Shown: one piece after another, positions 9,498-19,023 of the stretch
Layout: each line of letters begins with the position of its first letter
Numbering within the stretch: the first letter of the stretch is position 1
Source of the DNA: a bacterium
Lineage (GTDB): Bacteria > Planctomycetota > UBA1135 > UBA2386
Direction of reading: 5' to 3'
NCBI GenBank assembly: GCA_030432695.1
Contig: JAUILN010000022.1
Coordinates: 1-64,000 of the forward strand
Length of the DNA: 64,000 bases
Translations under genes and position numbers: made by a program
The notes under the pieces: model-generated
Told to the model about the DNA's origin: nothing
The model's input: only the letters and a program-made list of their open reading frames with translations
Database searches by the model: none

Positions 9498-11111
9498 CTA
9501 CTTCGCCCCCGGCCTCGGGAACACGCCGACGCGTTCGGACCAGTCCTTCCAGGCACCGCCGAGTCGCTCGACCACCGCCGGGAATTCGTCGTTCAGCGGA
9601 GTGGTCTCGGTGCGGTCACGGAGCATGTCGTAGAGCTCCCAGGCCTCCGGGTGGTAGCCGTCGTTGCGGGCGACCTTCAGCGCGACCAGCTTCCAGCGGC
9701 CGTCGCGGACGAAGCCGTGCCCTTCGTGTTCGACGAACATCGGTCGGCTGCGCGCGAGGTCCTGACCGCGGAAGGCCGGGACCAGCGACACGCCCTCCAT
9801 CGGCAGGATCGCGTTCCCGGCGAGTTCTGTCGGATAGGAGGTCTCGGCCAGTTCCACCAGCGTCGGCATCACGTCGAGGAGCTGGGCCGGCTGCGTCTCC
9901 CAGGCCTCGTGTGCGTCGATGCCGTTGGGCCAGTGCGCGAAGAACGGCGTGGCGACCCCGCCCTCGTGAGACCAGTGCTTGTAGCGGCGGAACGGCGTGT
10001 TCGACGCGTTGGCCCAGGCGCCGCCGTAGGCGATCATGTACCGGGCATTGCGCTGCTCGACATCCCGCACGTCGTGGTTGCCGAGGATCCCGCCCTCGGC
10101 GCAGGCTCCATTGTCCGACAGGAACAAGATCAGCGTGTCGTCGAGGATCCCGCGCTCGCGGAGGAAGGCGACCAGCTTGCCGACGTTCTGGTCGACGCGG
10201 TCGATCATCGCCGCGTAGATCGCCATCCGCAGGTCCATCTCGTCCTGCTGGTCCTCGTCGAGGCTGTCCCAGGCCGGCACCTTCGGATCGCGCTCGGTGA
10301 GCTGCCAGTCGGGGTCGATCAGGCCCAGCTCGATCTGCCGCGCGAGCCGGCGTTGGCGCAGCTCGTCCCAGCCGATGCGGTACTTGCCGCGGTACTTCGC
10401 GATGTCCTCCTCGTGGGCCTGGATCGGCCAGTGCGGAGCGTTGTAGGCGAGGTAGAGGAAGAACGGGTCGTCCTTGCGCGCGCCGTCCAGGTGCTCGCCG
10501 ACGAAGCCGATGGCGTGGTCGGTGAACGCGTCGGTGGTGTAGAAGCGCCGTTCGGTGGTGCTCACGAGCCGCGTGATCGGTTCGTTGTCGGCGGTGATGC
10601 CTCGCGGGTGCTCGGGCGCGAAGTAGTTGAGCGCGCCGGGGACCACGCCCCAGAACCGGTCGAAGCCGCGCTGCAGCGGCCAGCGGTCCTGGTCGAGCAT
10701 GCCGACGTGCCACTTGCCGGCCATGTAGGTGCCGTAACCCGCGGCGCCGAGCACCTCGGCGAGCGTGACGCACCTTCGGTTCAGGTAGCCCTGATAGGCC
10801 ACGGGTTCGGCCGGCCGCGCCTCCTGCGGCGTCTCGGTCATGTGGCCGATGCCGGTCTGGTGCGGATGCAGGCCGGTCAGCAGCGACGCGCGGGTCGGGC
10901 AGCACCGCGCCGAGTTGTAGAACTGGGAGAATCGCACGCCGCCGGCAGCGAGGGCGTCGAGGTTGGGGGTTTCGATCTCGGAGCCGTAGCAGCCGATGTC
11001 GGAGAAGCCCATGTCGTCGACCATGATCAGGACGACGTGGGGGCGTTGCGTGATGGCGGAGCCGGTCGTCAGGAGTGTGGCGAGGACCGCCAGCTGGCGA
11101 GCGAGGGACAT
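9498..11111 (-). CDS. arylsulfatase-type sulfatase, exported
   Basis: The 537-residue protein has a signal peptide (residues 1-21) and the metal-binding start HVVLIMVDDMG. The formylglycine site is Cys70 in CCPTRASLLTG, the C-x-P-x-R class that needs a formylglycine-generating enzyme; no such enzyme lies in the window. The motif GYGTYMAGKWHVG and a late FLSDNGAC are also standard. It removes sulfate esters from carbohydrates outside the cytoplasm. As first gene of the minus-strand run, it suggests that the downstream oxidoreductases and isomerases process the freed sugar. Confidence 0.95.
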   Translation of the reverse strand: MSLARQLAVLATLLTTGSAITQRPHVVLIMVDDMGFSDIGCYGSEIETPNLDALAAGGVRFSQFYNSARCCPTRASLLTGLHPHQTGIGHMTETPQEARPAEPVAYQGYLNRRCVTLAEVLGAAGYGTYMAGKWHVGMLDQDRWPLQRGFDRFWGVVPGALNYFAPEHPRGITADNEPITRLVSTTERRFYTTDAFTDHAIGFVGEHLDGARKDDPFFLYLAYNAPHWPIQAHEEDIAKYRGKYRIGWDELRQRRLARQIELGLIDPDWQLTERDPKVPAWDSLDEDQQDEMDLRMAIYAAMIDRVDQNVGKLVAFLRERGILDDTLILFLSDNGACAEGGILGNHDVRDVEQRNARYMIAYGGAWANASNTPFRRYKHWSHEGGVATPFFAHWPNGIDAHEAWETQPAQLLDVMPTLVELAETSYPTELAGNAILPMEGVSLVPAFRGQDLARSRPMFVEHEGHGFVRDGRWKLVALKVARNDGYHPEAWELYDMLRDRTETTPLNDEFPAVVERLGGAWKDWSERVGVFPRPGAK

Positions 11112-11171
11112 GCGCTCAGGTTCGGGGGGGTGTCTGGCCGGCGCAAGCCCGACCGCGGTTCACGGCCGGGA

Positions 11172-11327
11172 TCACGACGGTCCGAGCACCCATGCTGCGA
11201 TCAGCACCAGTGCGGCGAGTCCACGCACCACGGCGTGCAGGACGGTGGCCGGCAGGCGGAGCATGGCGTCGGCGCTGCGGTCGAATCGGGGGCGGCGGGT
11301 CGGGACGAGTTGGCGGAGCGGATTCAT
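11172..11327 (-). CDS. 51-aa single-pass membrane ORF
   Basis: ATG at 11327 opens a 51-codon frame (MNPLRQLVPTRRPRFDRSAD...) ending VLIAAWVLGPS. A cationic N-terminus is followed by one hydrophobic helix near residues 31-48. A CGAGGA lies about 8 bp upstream of the ATG, a credible ribosome binding site. It follows the sigma factor and kinase genes on the same strand. It may be a small membrane peptide of that unit. No homologue is known to me. Confidence 0.45.
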   Translation of the reverse strand: MNPLRQLVPTRRPRFDRSADAMLRLPATVLHAVVRGLAALVLIAAWVLGPS

Positions 11328-11432
11328 CGGTCGGTCCTCGGGCGTTGCGGGCTCGGTCGGACCGACTGACACTCGCGCGTCGTGCGCTGCGGTCCGTCGC
11401 CCTCGGCGTCCGGACCGCGCGCCGACTGCCAC

Positions 11433-11454
11433 GTGCCGATCGAAAACCCGGCAC
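11433..11454 (-). terminator. hairpin just after the kinase stop
   Basis: GTGCCG (11433-11438) and CGGCAC (11449-11454) form a 6-bp stem four bases past the kinase stop codon. The loop is 10 nt. No T-run follows on the minus strand. It may separate the kinase from the 51-aa ORF. Confidence 0.3.
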
Positions 11455-11458
11455 GGCG

Positions 11459-14200
11459 TCAGCGGTCCGCGCGCTGCCGCCACAGTGCGGCGGCGTCCGG
11501 CTCTCCAGCCGTTTCGAGCGCGGTCGCCAGTCGTCCGGCGACCCGTCGCCGCGCCTCGAGGTGTTCGCCCGAGTCGTCGGAGAACTCCGCCCAGGCGGCC
11601 TCCAGATCCGCGACCCCCGCCGCGTGTTCGGCGAGGCCGAGGCGGGCGCGGCCGCGGCGTTCGAGGAAGCCGGCGCGGAACGCCTTCTCGGGCGAGTCCT
11701 CGGCGCAGGCGGAGAGACCCGCCGTGGCGGTCGACTCGGCCTCCCGGTACCCGCCCAGATCGAGCTGGGCGTCGGCCAGTTCGCGGATGGCCAGCAGCGT
11801 GCCCCGGTGGGTCGGGCCGAGTTCCACGCGGAGTCCGGGCAGCACCGCCACCAACAGGTCGCGCGCGTCCGCGGCCCGGTCGGCGCTGCGCAGGAACACC
11901 GCCCGCTTGACCGTTCCCACCAGGGTGTACTGGTGGTCGGCACCCATGTGCTCGAGGGCCAGCGCGCAGCCGCGTGTGAACAGGCGGTCGGCTTCGGCGA
12001 CGTCGGCCTCGGTGCGGTCGTCCAGCTGGCCGAGCGCGGCGGCGTAGTTCACGAGGCCGATGATCAGGCTGGGATGTTCCTCGGGCAGGATCGTCCGCTT
12101 GGCGTCGAGCGCCTCGCGCAGCATCTCCGCGGCTTCCCGTCGGCGGCCCTGGCGGCCGAGAGCCTGCGCCAGGTTGTTGCGGGTGGCGAGCGTCTTGGGG
12201 TGGGTCGGCCCGAGCGATGCGAGATTGGCGGTGAGCGCCTGCTCGAGCAGGGTCACCGATTCGTCGCCCGTCGCGGACGCGGTGAGCATCGTCGCCAGGT
12301 TGTTGCGCGTTCGGGTCAGCTCGTCGGATCCCGCGGGGAGCACGGCCTCCTGGCGGGCGAGCAGGGCCCGCAGCCGTTCGACCGCCTCCGCGCTGTGCCC
12401 GGTGCGATCGAGCAACACCGCGACGGTCGACTCCGCCGCCCAGGTGACCGGGTCGTCGGGTCCGAGCACCCGCCGCGCATCGGCGCTGAGCTGCCGGCCG
12501 AGCTGCAGCGCGTCCGCCTTGCGGTCGGCCTGGGTCCAGGCGATCAGCAGGTTGCGGCGGCTCTGCAAGGTGCCGGGATGGTCGGCACCGAGCGCGGCCT
12601 CGGAGGCCTCGAGCGCCGCGGCGAGCTCCTCCGAGGCGGCGTCGTAGCGGCCGATCTGCATCAGCGCGAAGCCCAGGGTGTCGTGCAGTTCGGCCGAGAC
12701 CGCGGCGTCGTCGGGTGGGTCCTCGACGAGCTTGCGGCGGGCGCGCGCGAGGGTCGCCTCGAGCAGCTCGGTGTCGGCACCGCGGGCGACCGCCGGGTCG
12801 ATGCCGGTCAGGATCGACTTGGTGAAGTCGGCGATCTGCGCGTACTTCCTCGCCTCCTGCTCGGCGGCCTCGCGGAGCCCGGTCGCGGTCCGCTCGGCAT
12901 CCCGAGCGCGCAAGGCCGAGACCGTCGAGGTGATCGCGGCGGCGACCAGCAGGACCAGGAACGCTGCGGACACCGCCAACGCGGTGGCGTGGCGGCGGGC
13001 GAACTTCTGCAGCCGGTAGGTGGGGGACGGTGGGCCGGCCTCGACCGGCAGCCCGTCGAGCAACCGCGCGAGGTCGTCGGCGAGCGCATTGGCGGTCGGG
13101 TAGCGCCGGTCGCGGTCGCGGTCGAGGCACTTCAGAACGATCCAGTCGAGGTCGGAACGGACGTCCTGGCGGCGGACACCGGGTGGCGGCGTGGCGCCGT
13201 GGCCCGAGGCGTTCGCCGAGGTGTGCAGACGCGCGCTCGGTCGCTGGGGATCGACGGTCTGCAGCTGCTGCAGTGCGGAGACGTGGTCGCGCCGCTGCAG
13301 CGCGGTGCCGTGCAGGGGGACCGTGCCGGTCAGCAGCTGGTAGAGCAGGACACCGAGGGCGTACACGTCGCTGCGGGTGTCGATGTCGGAGCTGCCGCGC
13401 GCCTGCTCCGGACTCATGTAGGCCGGTGTGCCCACCAGCTCGCCGGTGAACGTGAAGTGCTCCGCATCGGGGTCGCGGGTCTCGTCGTCGCCCAACGCCT
13501 TGGCGATGCCGAAGTCGATGACCTTGGGACGCGGACCGTCCTCCTCCAGGTGCACCAGCACGTTCGACGGCTTCAGGTCGCGGTGCAGGACGCCCTTCTG
13601 GTGGGCATGCTGGACGGCGCGGCACACCGCCTCGACGAGTCCCAGGCGGGCGCGTGTGTCGAGGCGTCGTCCATCGCAGAACGCGTCGATGCGTTCGCCG
13701 ACGACCAGTTCCATCGCGAACCACGGGCGGCCGTCGCGGGCCTGGCCGGCGTCGAACACCCGTGCGATCCCCGGGTGGTCCATCCGCGCCAACGCCTGGC
13801 GTTCGGCGGCGAACCGGCGGATCACCCGGTCGCTGTCCATGCCGCGCTTGATGAGCTTCAGCGCGACGATCCGCTCCAGCGGCTGATGCTGGCGGCAGCG
13901 GTAGACCTGCCCGAAGCCGCCCTCGCCGACCAGCTCGAGCAGCTCGTAGCGCCCGTCGATCCAGTCTTCCGGGACGGTCGGGACGGGTCGGTTCACCGAC
14001 TCGGCGCGCCCCTGCAGCAGGGAGTGCGCCGAGGCACCGAGGAAGCGGCCGGCCTGGCCATCGGCGGCGAGCAGCGCCCGCACCTCTTCGAGAACGGCCC
14101 GGTCGTCGCGGCAGCGATCGAGGAGGAAGACCTCCCGGTCGGCGGGCTCGAGTTCGAGCGCGTCGAGGAACAGGTCCTTGATCCGCGCCTCGTCGGTCAT
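11459..14200 (-). CDS. membrane Ser/Thr protein kinase with C-terminal TPR region
   Basis: ATG at 14200 overlaps the sigma factor stop (ATGA). The 913-residue protein has a short N-terminal helix region, then a complete Hanks-type kinase domain at about 85-385: GEGGFGQVY loop, Lys115 in VALK, HRDLKPSNV with Asp208, DFG at 229-231 and GTPAYMSPEQA. A transmembrane helix follows at about 406-430. From about 470 to 900 lie repeated helical units of the TPR type, with signatures such as HPKTLATRNNLAQAL. Placement after an ECF sigma gene is a common planctomycete arrangement. The kinase probably senses through the TPR side and acts on cytoplasmic targets, possibly the sigma factor. Confidence 0.95.
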   Translation of the reverse strand: MTDEARIKDLFLDALELEPADREVFLLDRCRDDRAVLEEVRALLAADGQAGRFLGASAHSLLQGRAESVNRPVPTVPEDWIDGRYELLELVGEGGFGQVYRCRQHQPLERIVALKLIKRGMDSDRVIRRFAAERQALARMDHPGIARVFDAGQARDGRPWFAMELVVGERIDAFCDGRRLDTRARLGLVEAVCRAVQHAHQKGVLHRDLKPSNVLVHLEEDGPRPKVIDFGIAKALGDDETRDPDAEHFTFTGELVGTPAYMSPEQARGSSDIDTRSDVYALGVLLYQLLTGTVPLHGTALQRRDHVSALQQLQTVDPQRPSARLHTSANASGHGATPPPGVRRQDVRSDLDWIVLKCLDRDRDRRYPTANALADDLARLLDGLPVEAGPPSPTYRLQKFARRHATALAVSAAFLVLLVAAAITSTVSALRARDAERTATGLREAAEQEARKYAQIADFTKSILTGIDPAVARGADTELLEATLARARRKLVEDPPDDAAVSAELHDTLGFALMQIGRYDAASEELAAALEASEAALGADHPGTLQSRRNLLIAWTQADRKADALQLGRQLSADARRVLGPDDPVTWAAESTVAVLLDRTGHSAEAVERLRALLARQEAVLPAGSDELTRTRNNLATMLTASATGDESVTLLEQALTANLASLGPTHPKTLATRNNLAQALGRQGRRREAAEMLREALDAKRTILPEEHPSLIIGLVNYAAALGQLDDRTEADVAEADRLFTRGCALALEHMGADHQYTLVGTVKRAVFLRSADRAADARDLLVAVLPGLRVELGPTHRGTLLAIRELADAQLDLGGYREAESTATAGLSACAEDSPEKAFRAGFLERRGRARLGLAEHAAGVADLEAAWAEFSDDSGEHLEARRRVAGRLATALETAGEPDAAALWRQRADR

Positions 14201-14778
14201 GGTGCGGCGCCGGGCAGGTCGAGGAGCTGGTAGAGGCGCGCCCGCGCGAACACCCATTCGCGTGCCGCCGTGCGCGCCGAGATGCCGAGCACGCTGGCGG
14301 CCTCCGTGACCTCGAGCCCGGCGTAGAAGCGCAGCCGCACGACGTCTGCGGCGCGCGGGTCCTCGGTCGCGAGCGCGGCGATCGCGTCGTCGAGTTCGAG
14401 CGCGAGCGACGGGTCCTCCGCGTCGAGCAGTTCGACGGCGTCGGCTGGGAGGCGGTTCGCGGCACCGGGTCGCTTCGCGGTCGCCTTGGCACGGGCGTGG
14501 TCCACCAGGATCCGGCGCATCGCGACCGCGGCGGCGGCCGAGAACGTCGCGTGGTCGCAGCCGGCGAGGTCCGGGCGATCGACCAGCTTGAGCCATGCCT
14601 CGTGGACCAGCGCGGTGGCCCCCAGGGTGTGGTCGTCACGCTCCCGGAGCATCCGCTTGCGCGCCAATTCGTGGAGTTGGTCGTAGACGCTCTCCAGGAG
14701 GGCTGCCTGGGCGGCATCCCGACCCGCAGGATCCTCGCGCAGGATGCGGGTGGCCTCGTTGAGCGGGTCCTGGGTCAT
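14197..14778 (-). CDS. ECF-type sigma factor (planctomycete ECF/SigE-like)
   Basis: The 193-residue protein has region 2 (QLHELARKRM then ATALVHEAWLKL, the Pribnow-recognition helix) and region 4 (LRFYAGLEVTEAASVLGIS then ARAR, helix-turn-helix). Length and motif wording are those of the ECF subfamily expanded in Planctomycetes and usually found beside a Ser/Thr kinase. Its stop overlaps the kinase start by four bases, so translation is coupled. No anti-sigma gene is adjacent; control through the kinase is inferred. It starts 15 bp after the lipoprotein stop, so the lipoprotein gene lies upstream in the same run. Confidence 0.93.
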   Translation of the reverse strand: MTQDPLNEATRILREDPAGRDAAQAALLESVYDQLHELARKRMLRERDDHTLGATALVHEAWLKLVDRPDLAGCDHATFSAAAAVAMRRILVDHARAKATAKRPGAANRLPADAVELLDAEDPSLALELDDAIAALATEDPRAADVVRLRFYAGLEVTEAASVLGISARTAAREWVFARARLYQLLDLPGAAP

Positions 14779-14793
14779 CTGTCAGCGCTCCGT

Positions 14794-15897
14794 TCAGTTC
14801 CGCGGCAGCGTGAACCCGTTCACGCTGGCCCGGACCAGTCCCTGGGGCGGATTGGTGCCGACCTGGATCTGCACCGGGCCGACGTCCTCCGCCAGCCACA
14901 GGCGCGTGGTGCCACCGCCGGTCCTCGGGCGGTCGTCGTCGAAGCTGGTGGTCAGCTCGACCTCGACCACCGGGTCGAACACGCCGGCCGGCGTCTGCAG
15001 CGACTGCTCGCCGACGATCGCGATCCTCAGCGTGCCGGTGCCCGCGTAGTCGGGCGACGGTGGGGCCGGCAGGTTGATCGAATAGCCGATGTACTCGTAG
15101 TCCTCCGAGCGCATGTCGCCGGTTCGCTCCTCGCTCTGCAGCAGCTCGACCGCGTCGGCGAGGACCTGTTGATCCGCGGGGTTCCCGAGTGGGGCATCGA
15201 ACGTGCCGCGCCACAGGATCGCGCCGGTCTGCGCGCTCGCTTCGAGGTACAAGCCGGTCTGCTCGAAGAACGGCAGCCGGAAGGCGTAGCGCCACACGTT
15301 CTCGCCCACGAAGTTCGGGTCGGTGTCGGTGAACACGACGTCGAGGCGGTTGTTGTCCTCGTATTCGTAGAAGTCGCCGTCGTTGAGCGGCATGTAGCGG
15401 GCGATCGGGAACGCGGTCCGGGCGGTCACCCAGAAGGTCGCGAACTGGTCGGTCACGAAGGTGACGCTGCCGCCCGTCAGGTCGACCGCGGTGGGGTCGA
15501 GGCTGGTCACGCTGCCGCCGTTCTGCAGGCGGACCGCGACCTCGATGTCGCCACTGCGGGTGCCCGTCGGCAACCGTGCGGGGTCGAAGGCGAGTGTGAA
15601 CGTTGCCGGCTGGGTCAGCATCATGCGGTTCGGCGAGAACCGCGCGGCGCTGCCCACGATCGTAGTGTCGCGCTTGTCGTTGGCGCTGTCGGACCAGATC
15701 TCCACCAGGGTGTCGGCCGTCAGTGCACCGGCCGGCACCTGGACCGAGGTGTCGGCGAGGCTGCCGTCGGTCACAGTCACGCTGCCGCCGCCCGTGCCGA
15801 GGACGGCGCCGACGAGAGCTGGTGTGGAGCTCCTGCTGCAGGCCGCGGCGCCGAACGCCAGGAGGGAGAGGAGTCCGCTTGCGAGACGGGGAGACAT
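14794..15897 (-). CDS. lipoprotein of unknown function
   Basis: ATG at 15897 opens a signal peptide with a lipobox (LLAFGAAAC, Cys20). The mature protein of about 348 residues first shows a ZU5-like stretch (GGSVTVTDGS, VQVPAGALTADTLVEI), then a beta-rich region with DGDFYEYED. The latter wording (MPLNDGDFYEYE) is common in exported proteins with an unnamed beta domain. It lies 15 bp upstream of the sigma factor gene on the same strand and may be its co-transcribed surface component. No enzyme motif was seen. Confidence 0.75.
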   Translation of the reverse strand: MSPRLASGLLSLLAFGAAACSRSSTPALVGAVLGTGGGSVTVTDGSLADTSVQVPAGALTADTLVEIWSDSANDKRDTTIVGSAARFSPNRMMLTQPATFTLAFDPARLPTGTRSGDIEVAVRLQNGGSVTSLDPTAVDLTGGSVTFVTDQFATFWVTARTAFPIARYMPLNDGDFYEYEDNNRLDVVFTDTDPNFVGENVWRYAFRLPFFEQTGLYLEASAQTGAILWRGTFDAPLGNPADQQVLADAVELLQSEERTGDMRSEDYEYIGYSINLPAPPSPDYAGTGTLRIAIVGEQSLQTPAGVFDPVVEVELTTSFDDDRPRTGGGTTRLWLAEDVGPVQIQVGTNPPQGLVRASVNGFTLPRN

Positions 15898-16057
15898 CGC
15901 CCGGGAGTCTACTGTTCCATTGGTCGAATGCTCCCGTGAGGGCAACGTGGTGGCCGGGCGCCGTGCCCAGGGTGAATACCGTGGTCCCGGTCGGGTTCGT
16001 CCCCGTCGCGACAGGCTCGGGCGACTCCGGGCCACAGGGCGCCACTTTCCTGCAGTC

Positions 16058-17371
16058 ATGCCAGCGAAGACCGAACGAGCCACCCGGACGCGCCTCCGAA
16101 CAGGCCGCTTCCTCCGGATTCTGATCGCGGTGGGCGTCCTGTCGGCCAGCGTCTGGGGCGCGTTCGTCCTGCCGTCGCCCCGATGGCGCGACGACCTCGG
16201 CGAGGTGGTCGCTGCGCTCGGGCGGGTCCGCACCGACCCGGGTCGCCAGATCCGCGTCGATGCGGGTGAGGTGGCGGTCATCGCGGGTGATCCGGTGTTC
16301 TCCGACTTCGGGGAGCGGCGCCTCGTGTTGGTGGGCCGCGTCGCAGGACGAGGAGACGACCTCCGGATCCGGCTGCGTCCCGGGACGCCCGACCCCGGCT
16401 CCGACGCTCGGCTCCAGGCCTACAGCTCCGACCGATCGGTGGCCTGGGTGTTCCGCACGCTGCTGCCCGATCACAAGCGGGAGCAGGTGCAGAGCCTGGC
16501 GCGTGCCGCGTTCGAGGAGCATCGGGCGGAGCTCACCGCGGCACTCGAGCCGCTGGTGCTCCAGACGGTGCGCGACTCGCTGCTTGCGATCCAGGCCGAG
16601 CTACCCGCGGTGCTGGTCGCGCATCGTCCCCAGCTCCAGGAGATCGGCGTGAGCTACCAGGACGAGCTGGTCCGCGACCAGCTCCTGCCGATGGCCCAGG
16701 CGCGCCTGCTGCCGTTGATCGTCGAGCGCTCGCGGCCGCTGCTCACCGAGGTCGGCGAGGAGATCTGGACGCGGGTCTCGCTGTGGCGGGTCGGCAGCCG
16801 CTACGTGTGGGACCGGCTGCCCCTGACCTCGGGGACGAGCCTGGAGAAGGAATGGCAGCGGGTGCTCGACGAGGAGGTGGTACCGGTCATCGAGGCCCGC
16901 GTACCGGAGTTCGTCGAGCTGACCCGCGCGATCGTGCGCGCCGCCGCGGCCGACCCCGAGATCCGCGGCACGGTTCGCGAGGCGATCGGGCGGGTCGTCG
17001 AGGATCCGCGCGTGCATTCCCTCGCGGTCTCGATGTTCCGCCAGGCGGTGATCGACAACCAGCAGCTGCGCGACGCGTTGGCCGCGCGCTGGCGCAGCGA
17101 CGAGGCCCGCGCCGCCTTCGCGCTCACCGAGCGGCGGCTGCAGCCCACCGCGGTGCGGATCGGCGAGATCCTGTTCGGCGTCCGCGGCGAGGGGATCTCG
17201 CCGGAGCTCGCGGTGGTGCTCCGCAACCGGCTCCTGTTGAAGGACCGGCGTTGGCTGGTGCTGGAGTACGGCGCGACCGCGGGAGCGGTACCGGAGGTGC
17301 TGACCGTCGAGCCGGGTCGCGACGACGTCGATCCGTTCCAGCCGGGCGTCCCGATGGAGGACGGGCGATGA
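16058..17371 (+). CDS. membrane-anchored helical protein coupled to the MlaFE-like transporter
   Basis: ATG at 16058 gives 437 residues: a basic N-terminus, one transmembrane helix (about 20-38), a short beta-rich segment (about 65-125, with VAVIAGDPVF and LVLVGRVAG), then a long, mainly helical extracytoplasmic region. In Mla systems a membrane-anchored MCE protein (MlaD) partners the ATPase/permease. The segment AGDPVF...VGRVAG is loosely reminiscent of the MCE core, but I cannot call it an MCE domain. Its stop overlaps the transporter start (ATGA), which supports a shared complex. No good Shine-Dalgarno precedes the ATG, and an upstream in-frame start cannot be excluded. Confidence 0.8.
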   Translation: MPAKTERATRTRLRTGRFLRILIAVGVLSASVWGAFVLPSPRWRDDLGEVVAALGRVRTDPGRQIRVDAGEVAVIAGDPVFSDFGERRLVLVGRVAGRGDDLRIRLRPGTPDPGSDARLQAYSSDRSVAWVFRTLLPDHKREQVQSLARAAFEEHRAELTAALEPLVLQTVRDSLLAIQAELPAVLVAHRPQLQEIGVSYQDELVRDQLLPMAQARLLPLIVERSRPLLTEVGEEIWTRVSLWRVGSRYVWDRLPLTSGTSLEKEWQRVLDEEVVPVIEARVPEFVELTRAIVRAAAADPEIRGTVREAIGRVVEDPRVHSLAVSMFRQAVIDNQQLRDALAARWRSDEARAAFALTERRLQPTAVRIGEILFGVRGEGISPELAVVLRNRLLLKDRRWLVLEYGATAGAVPEVLTVEPGRDDVDPFQPGVPMEDGR

Positions 17372-18951
17372 GCGTGGTCTCCGGAAGCGGCGTGCCGGTC
17401 GCGATCGATGGGCTGACGATCGGGGCGGGCGGCCGGGTCCTGTTGGATGGAGCGGCGGCCCGCTTCGAACCCGGCAAGGTCACGTTGCTCATCGGCCCGA
17501 GCGGTGCCGGCAAGTCGCTGCTGCTCCGCGCGATCGCCGGCCTGCTCGGCGACCTCGGCCCCGGGATCGACGTGGCCGGCAGCATCCGCGTCGGCGACCG
17601 CGAGGCGCTCGGTCGTGGCCCCGGTCGTGAGGTCGGGGTGGTGTTCCAGTCGTTCGCGTTGTTCGACGAGCTGTCGGCGGCCGGCAACGTGGCGTTCGCC
17701 GCTGCCCACCGACGACGTGGTGGCGGGAGCGATCCGACCGGGCTCCTCGACGAACTCGGCGTGCCGAAGGACGTGCCGGTCGCGCGGCTCTCGGGTGGTC
17801 AGCAGCAGCGGCTGGCGATCGCCCGCACGCTGGCGGCCGACCCCGACGTGGTGCTCTACGACGAGCCGACCTCCGGCCTCGACCCCGCCTCGGCGGAGCG
17901 GGTCGCGCAGCGGATCCGTTCGACCCAGGACGCGCACCCCAAGACCGCCATCGTGGTGACCCACGATTACCAGTCGCTGGCGTGGATCGCCGACCGCGTC
18001 TACGTCCTCGACGTCGAGGCGCGCGCGCTGCGGGAGATCGACCCTGCCGACTGGCCGCGGTTGCACGAGCAGGTCGCGCCGCCGTCACCTGCCGGGGTGG
18101 CCCACGCGGCTCCTGCACAGCGCGCCAGCAACCTGCTGCACCGCGTCGGCGATCTGCTCGAGGCGTTGTCGCGCGGCGTCGAGGCGGCGGTGGCGGCACC
18201 CTTCCGGATCCTGCCGTTGTGGCGCAGTCCGCGTTGGGGCCTGCGCTACCTCGGTCATTACCTGCGGCTGGTCACCGGCCCCTCCGCGCTCGGCTACCTC
18301 GCGGTCGCCGGCCTGATCCTCGGCTTCGTCGCCACCTGGTTCACCTTCCGCTACATGCCGTATGCGGAGTACACCGAGCCGCTGGTCGCCGAGGAGGTCC
18401 TCGGCGCAGTCGGCTACGCGCTGTATCGGATCCTGATCCCGCTGGTCGGCACCATCCTGATCGCCGCGCGCTGCGGTGCCGCGGTGGCGGCCGACGTCGG
18501 CAGCAAGGTCTACGGTCGCCAGCTCGATGCGTTGCGGGCGCTCGGCGCCAGCCCGGCGACCTACCTCGGCACCAACGTGCTCTGGTCGTTCCTGCTCGGC
18601 TCGCCACTCCTGATCGGCGTGTCGTTCGTCGCGGCGCGCTTCGCCAGCCTGGTCGCGTTCACGGTCCGCGATCCGGTCGACGGACCGTGGTTCTGGGACC
18701 AGCACTTCGATACCCAGCTCCTCGATCCGAGTTCGGGCCTTTACCTGGGTAGCGGCTGGCTGCTGGCCAAGGTCCTGGTGTGCGCGTTCGGCACCGCGCG
18801 CATCGCGTGGCACCGCGCCGCGCAGCGCAAGGATTCGGCGGCTTCGGTCGGCGTCGGCGTCACCTCGACGATTCTCTGGTCGACGCTGTGGGTGCTCGCG
18901 GTGCACCTGACCTTCGCCTTCTTCGAGTTCGAGCAGGTCGGCGGTTCCTGA
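17368..18951 (+). CDS. mlaFE: fused MlaF-type ATPase and MlaE-type permease (lipid ABC transporter)
   Basis: The 527-residue protein joins two normally separate subunits. Residues 1-235 are an ABC ATPase: Walker A GPSGAGKS (43-50), signature LSGGQQQ (140-146), Walker B VVLYDEPTSGLD (Asp164, Glu165) and H-loop His198. From about 270 to the end is a permease with several hydrophobic helices and the MlaE hallmark AARCGAAVAADVGS followed by QLDALRALGASP. Known MlaFE complexes move phospholipids between membranes using an MCE protein. Here both halves share one chain, so a dimer gives the 2+2 architecture. It is translationally coupled to the upstream anchored protein. Family assignment is firm, the cargo is inferred. 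Confidence 0.92.
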   Translation: MSVVSGSGVPVAIDGLTIGAGGRVLLDGAAARFEPGKVTLLIGPSGAGKSLLLRAIAGLLGDLGPGIDVAGSIRVGDREALGRGPGREVGVVFQSFALFDELSAAGNVAFAAAHRRRGGGSDPTGLLDELGVPKDVPVARLSGGQQQRLAIARTLAADPDVVLYDEPTSGLDPASAERVAQRIRSTQDAHPKTAIVVTHDYQSLAWIADRVYVLDVEARALREIDPADWPRLHEQVAPPSPAGVAHAAPAQRASNLLHRVGDLLEALSRGVEAAVAAPFRILPLWRSPRWGLRYLGHYLRLVTGPSALGYLAVAGLILGFVATWFTFRYMPYAEYTEPLVAEEVLGAVGYALYRILIPLVGTILIAARCGAAVAADVGSKVYGRQLDALRALGASPATYLGTNVLWSFLLGSPLLIGVSFVAARFASLVAFTVRDPVDGPWFWDQHFDTQLLDPSSGLYLGSGWLLAKVLVCAFGTARIAWHRAAQRKDSAASVGVGVTSTILWSTLWVLAVHLTFAFFEFEQVGGS

Positions 18952-19023
18952 GCGGGGTTTCAGGCCGCGAGGTCGGTCTGCCGATCCTACGTGGACTCCC
19001 GTAGGCAGACGGGCGCCGACCGC

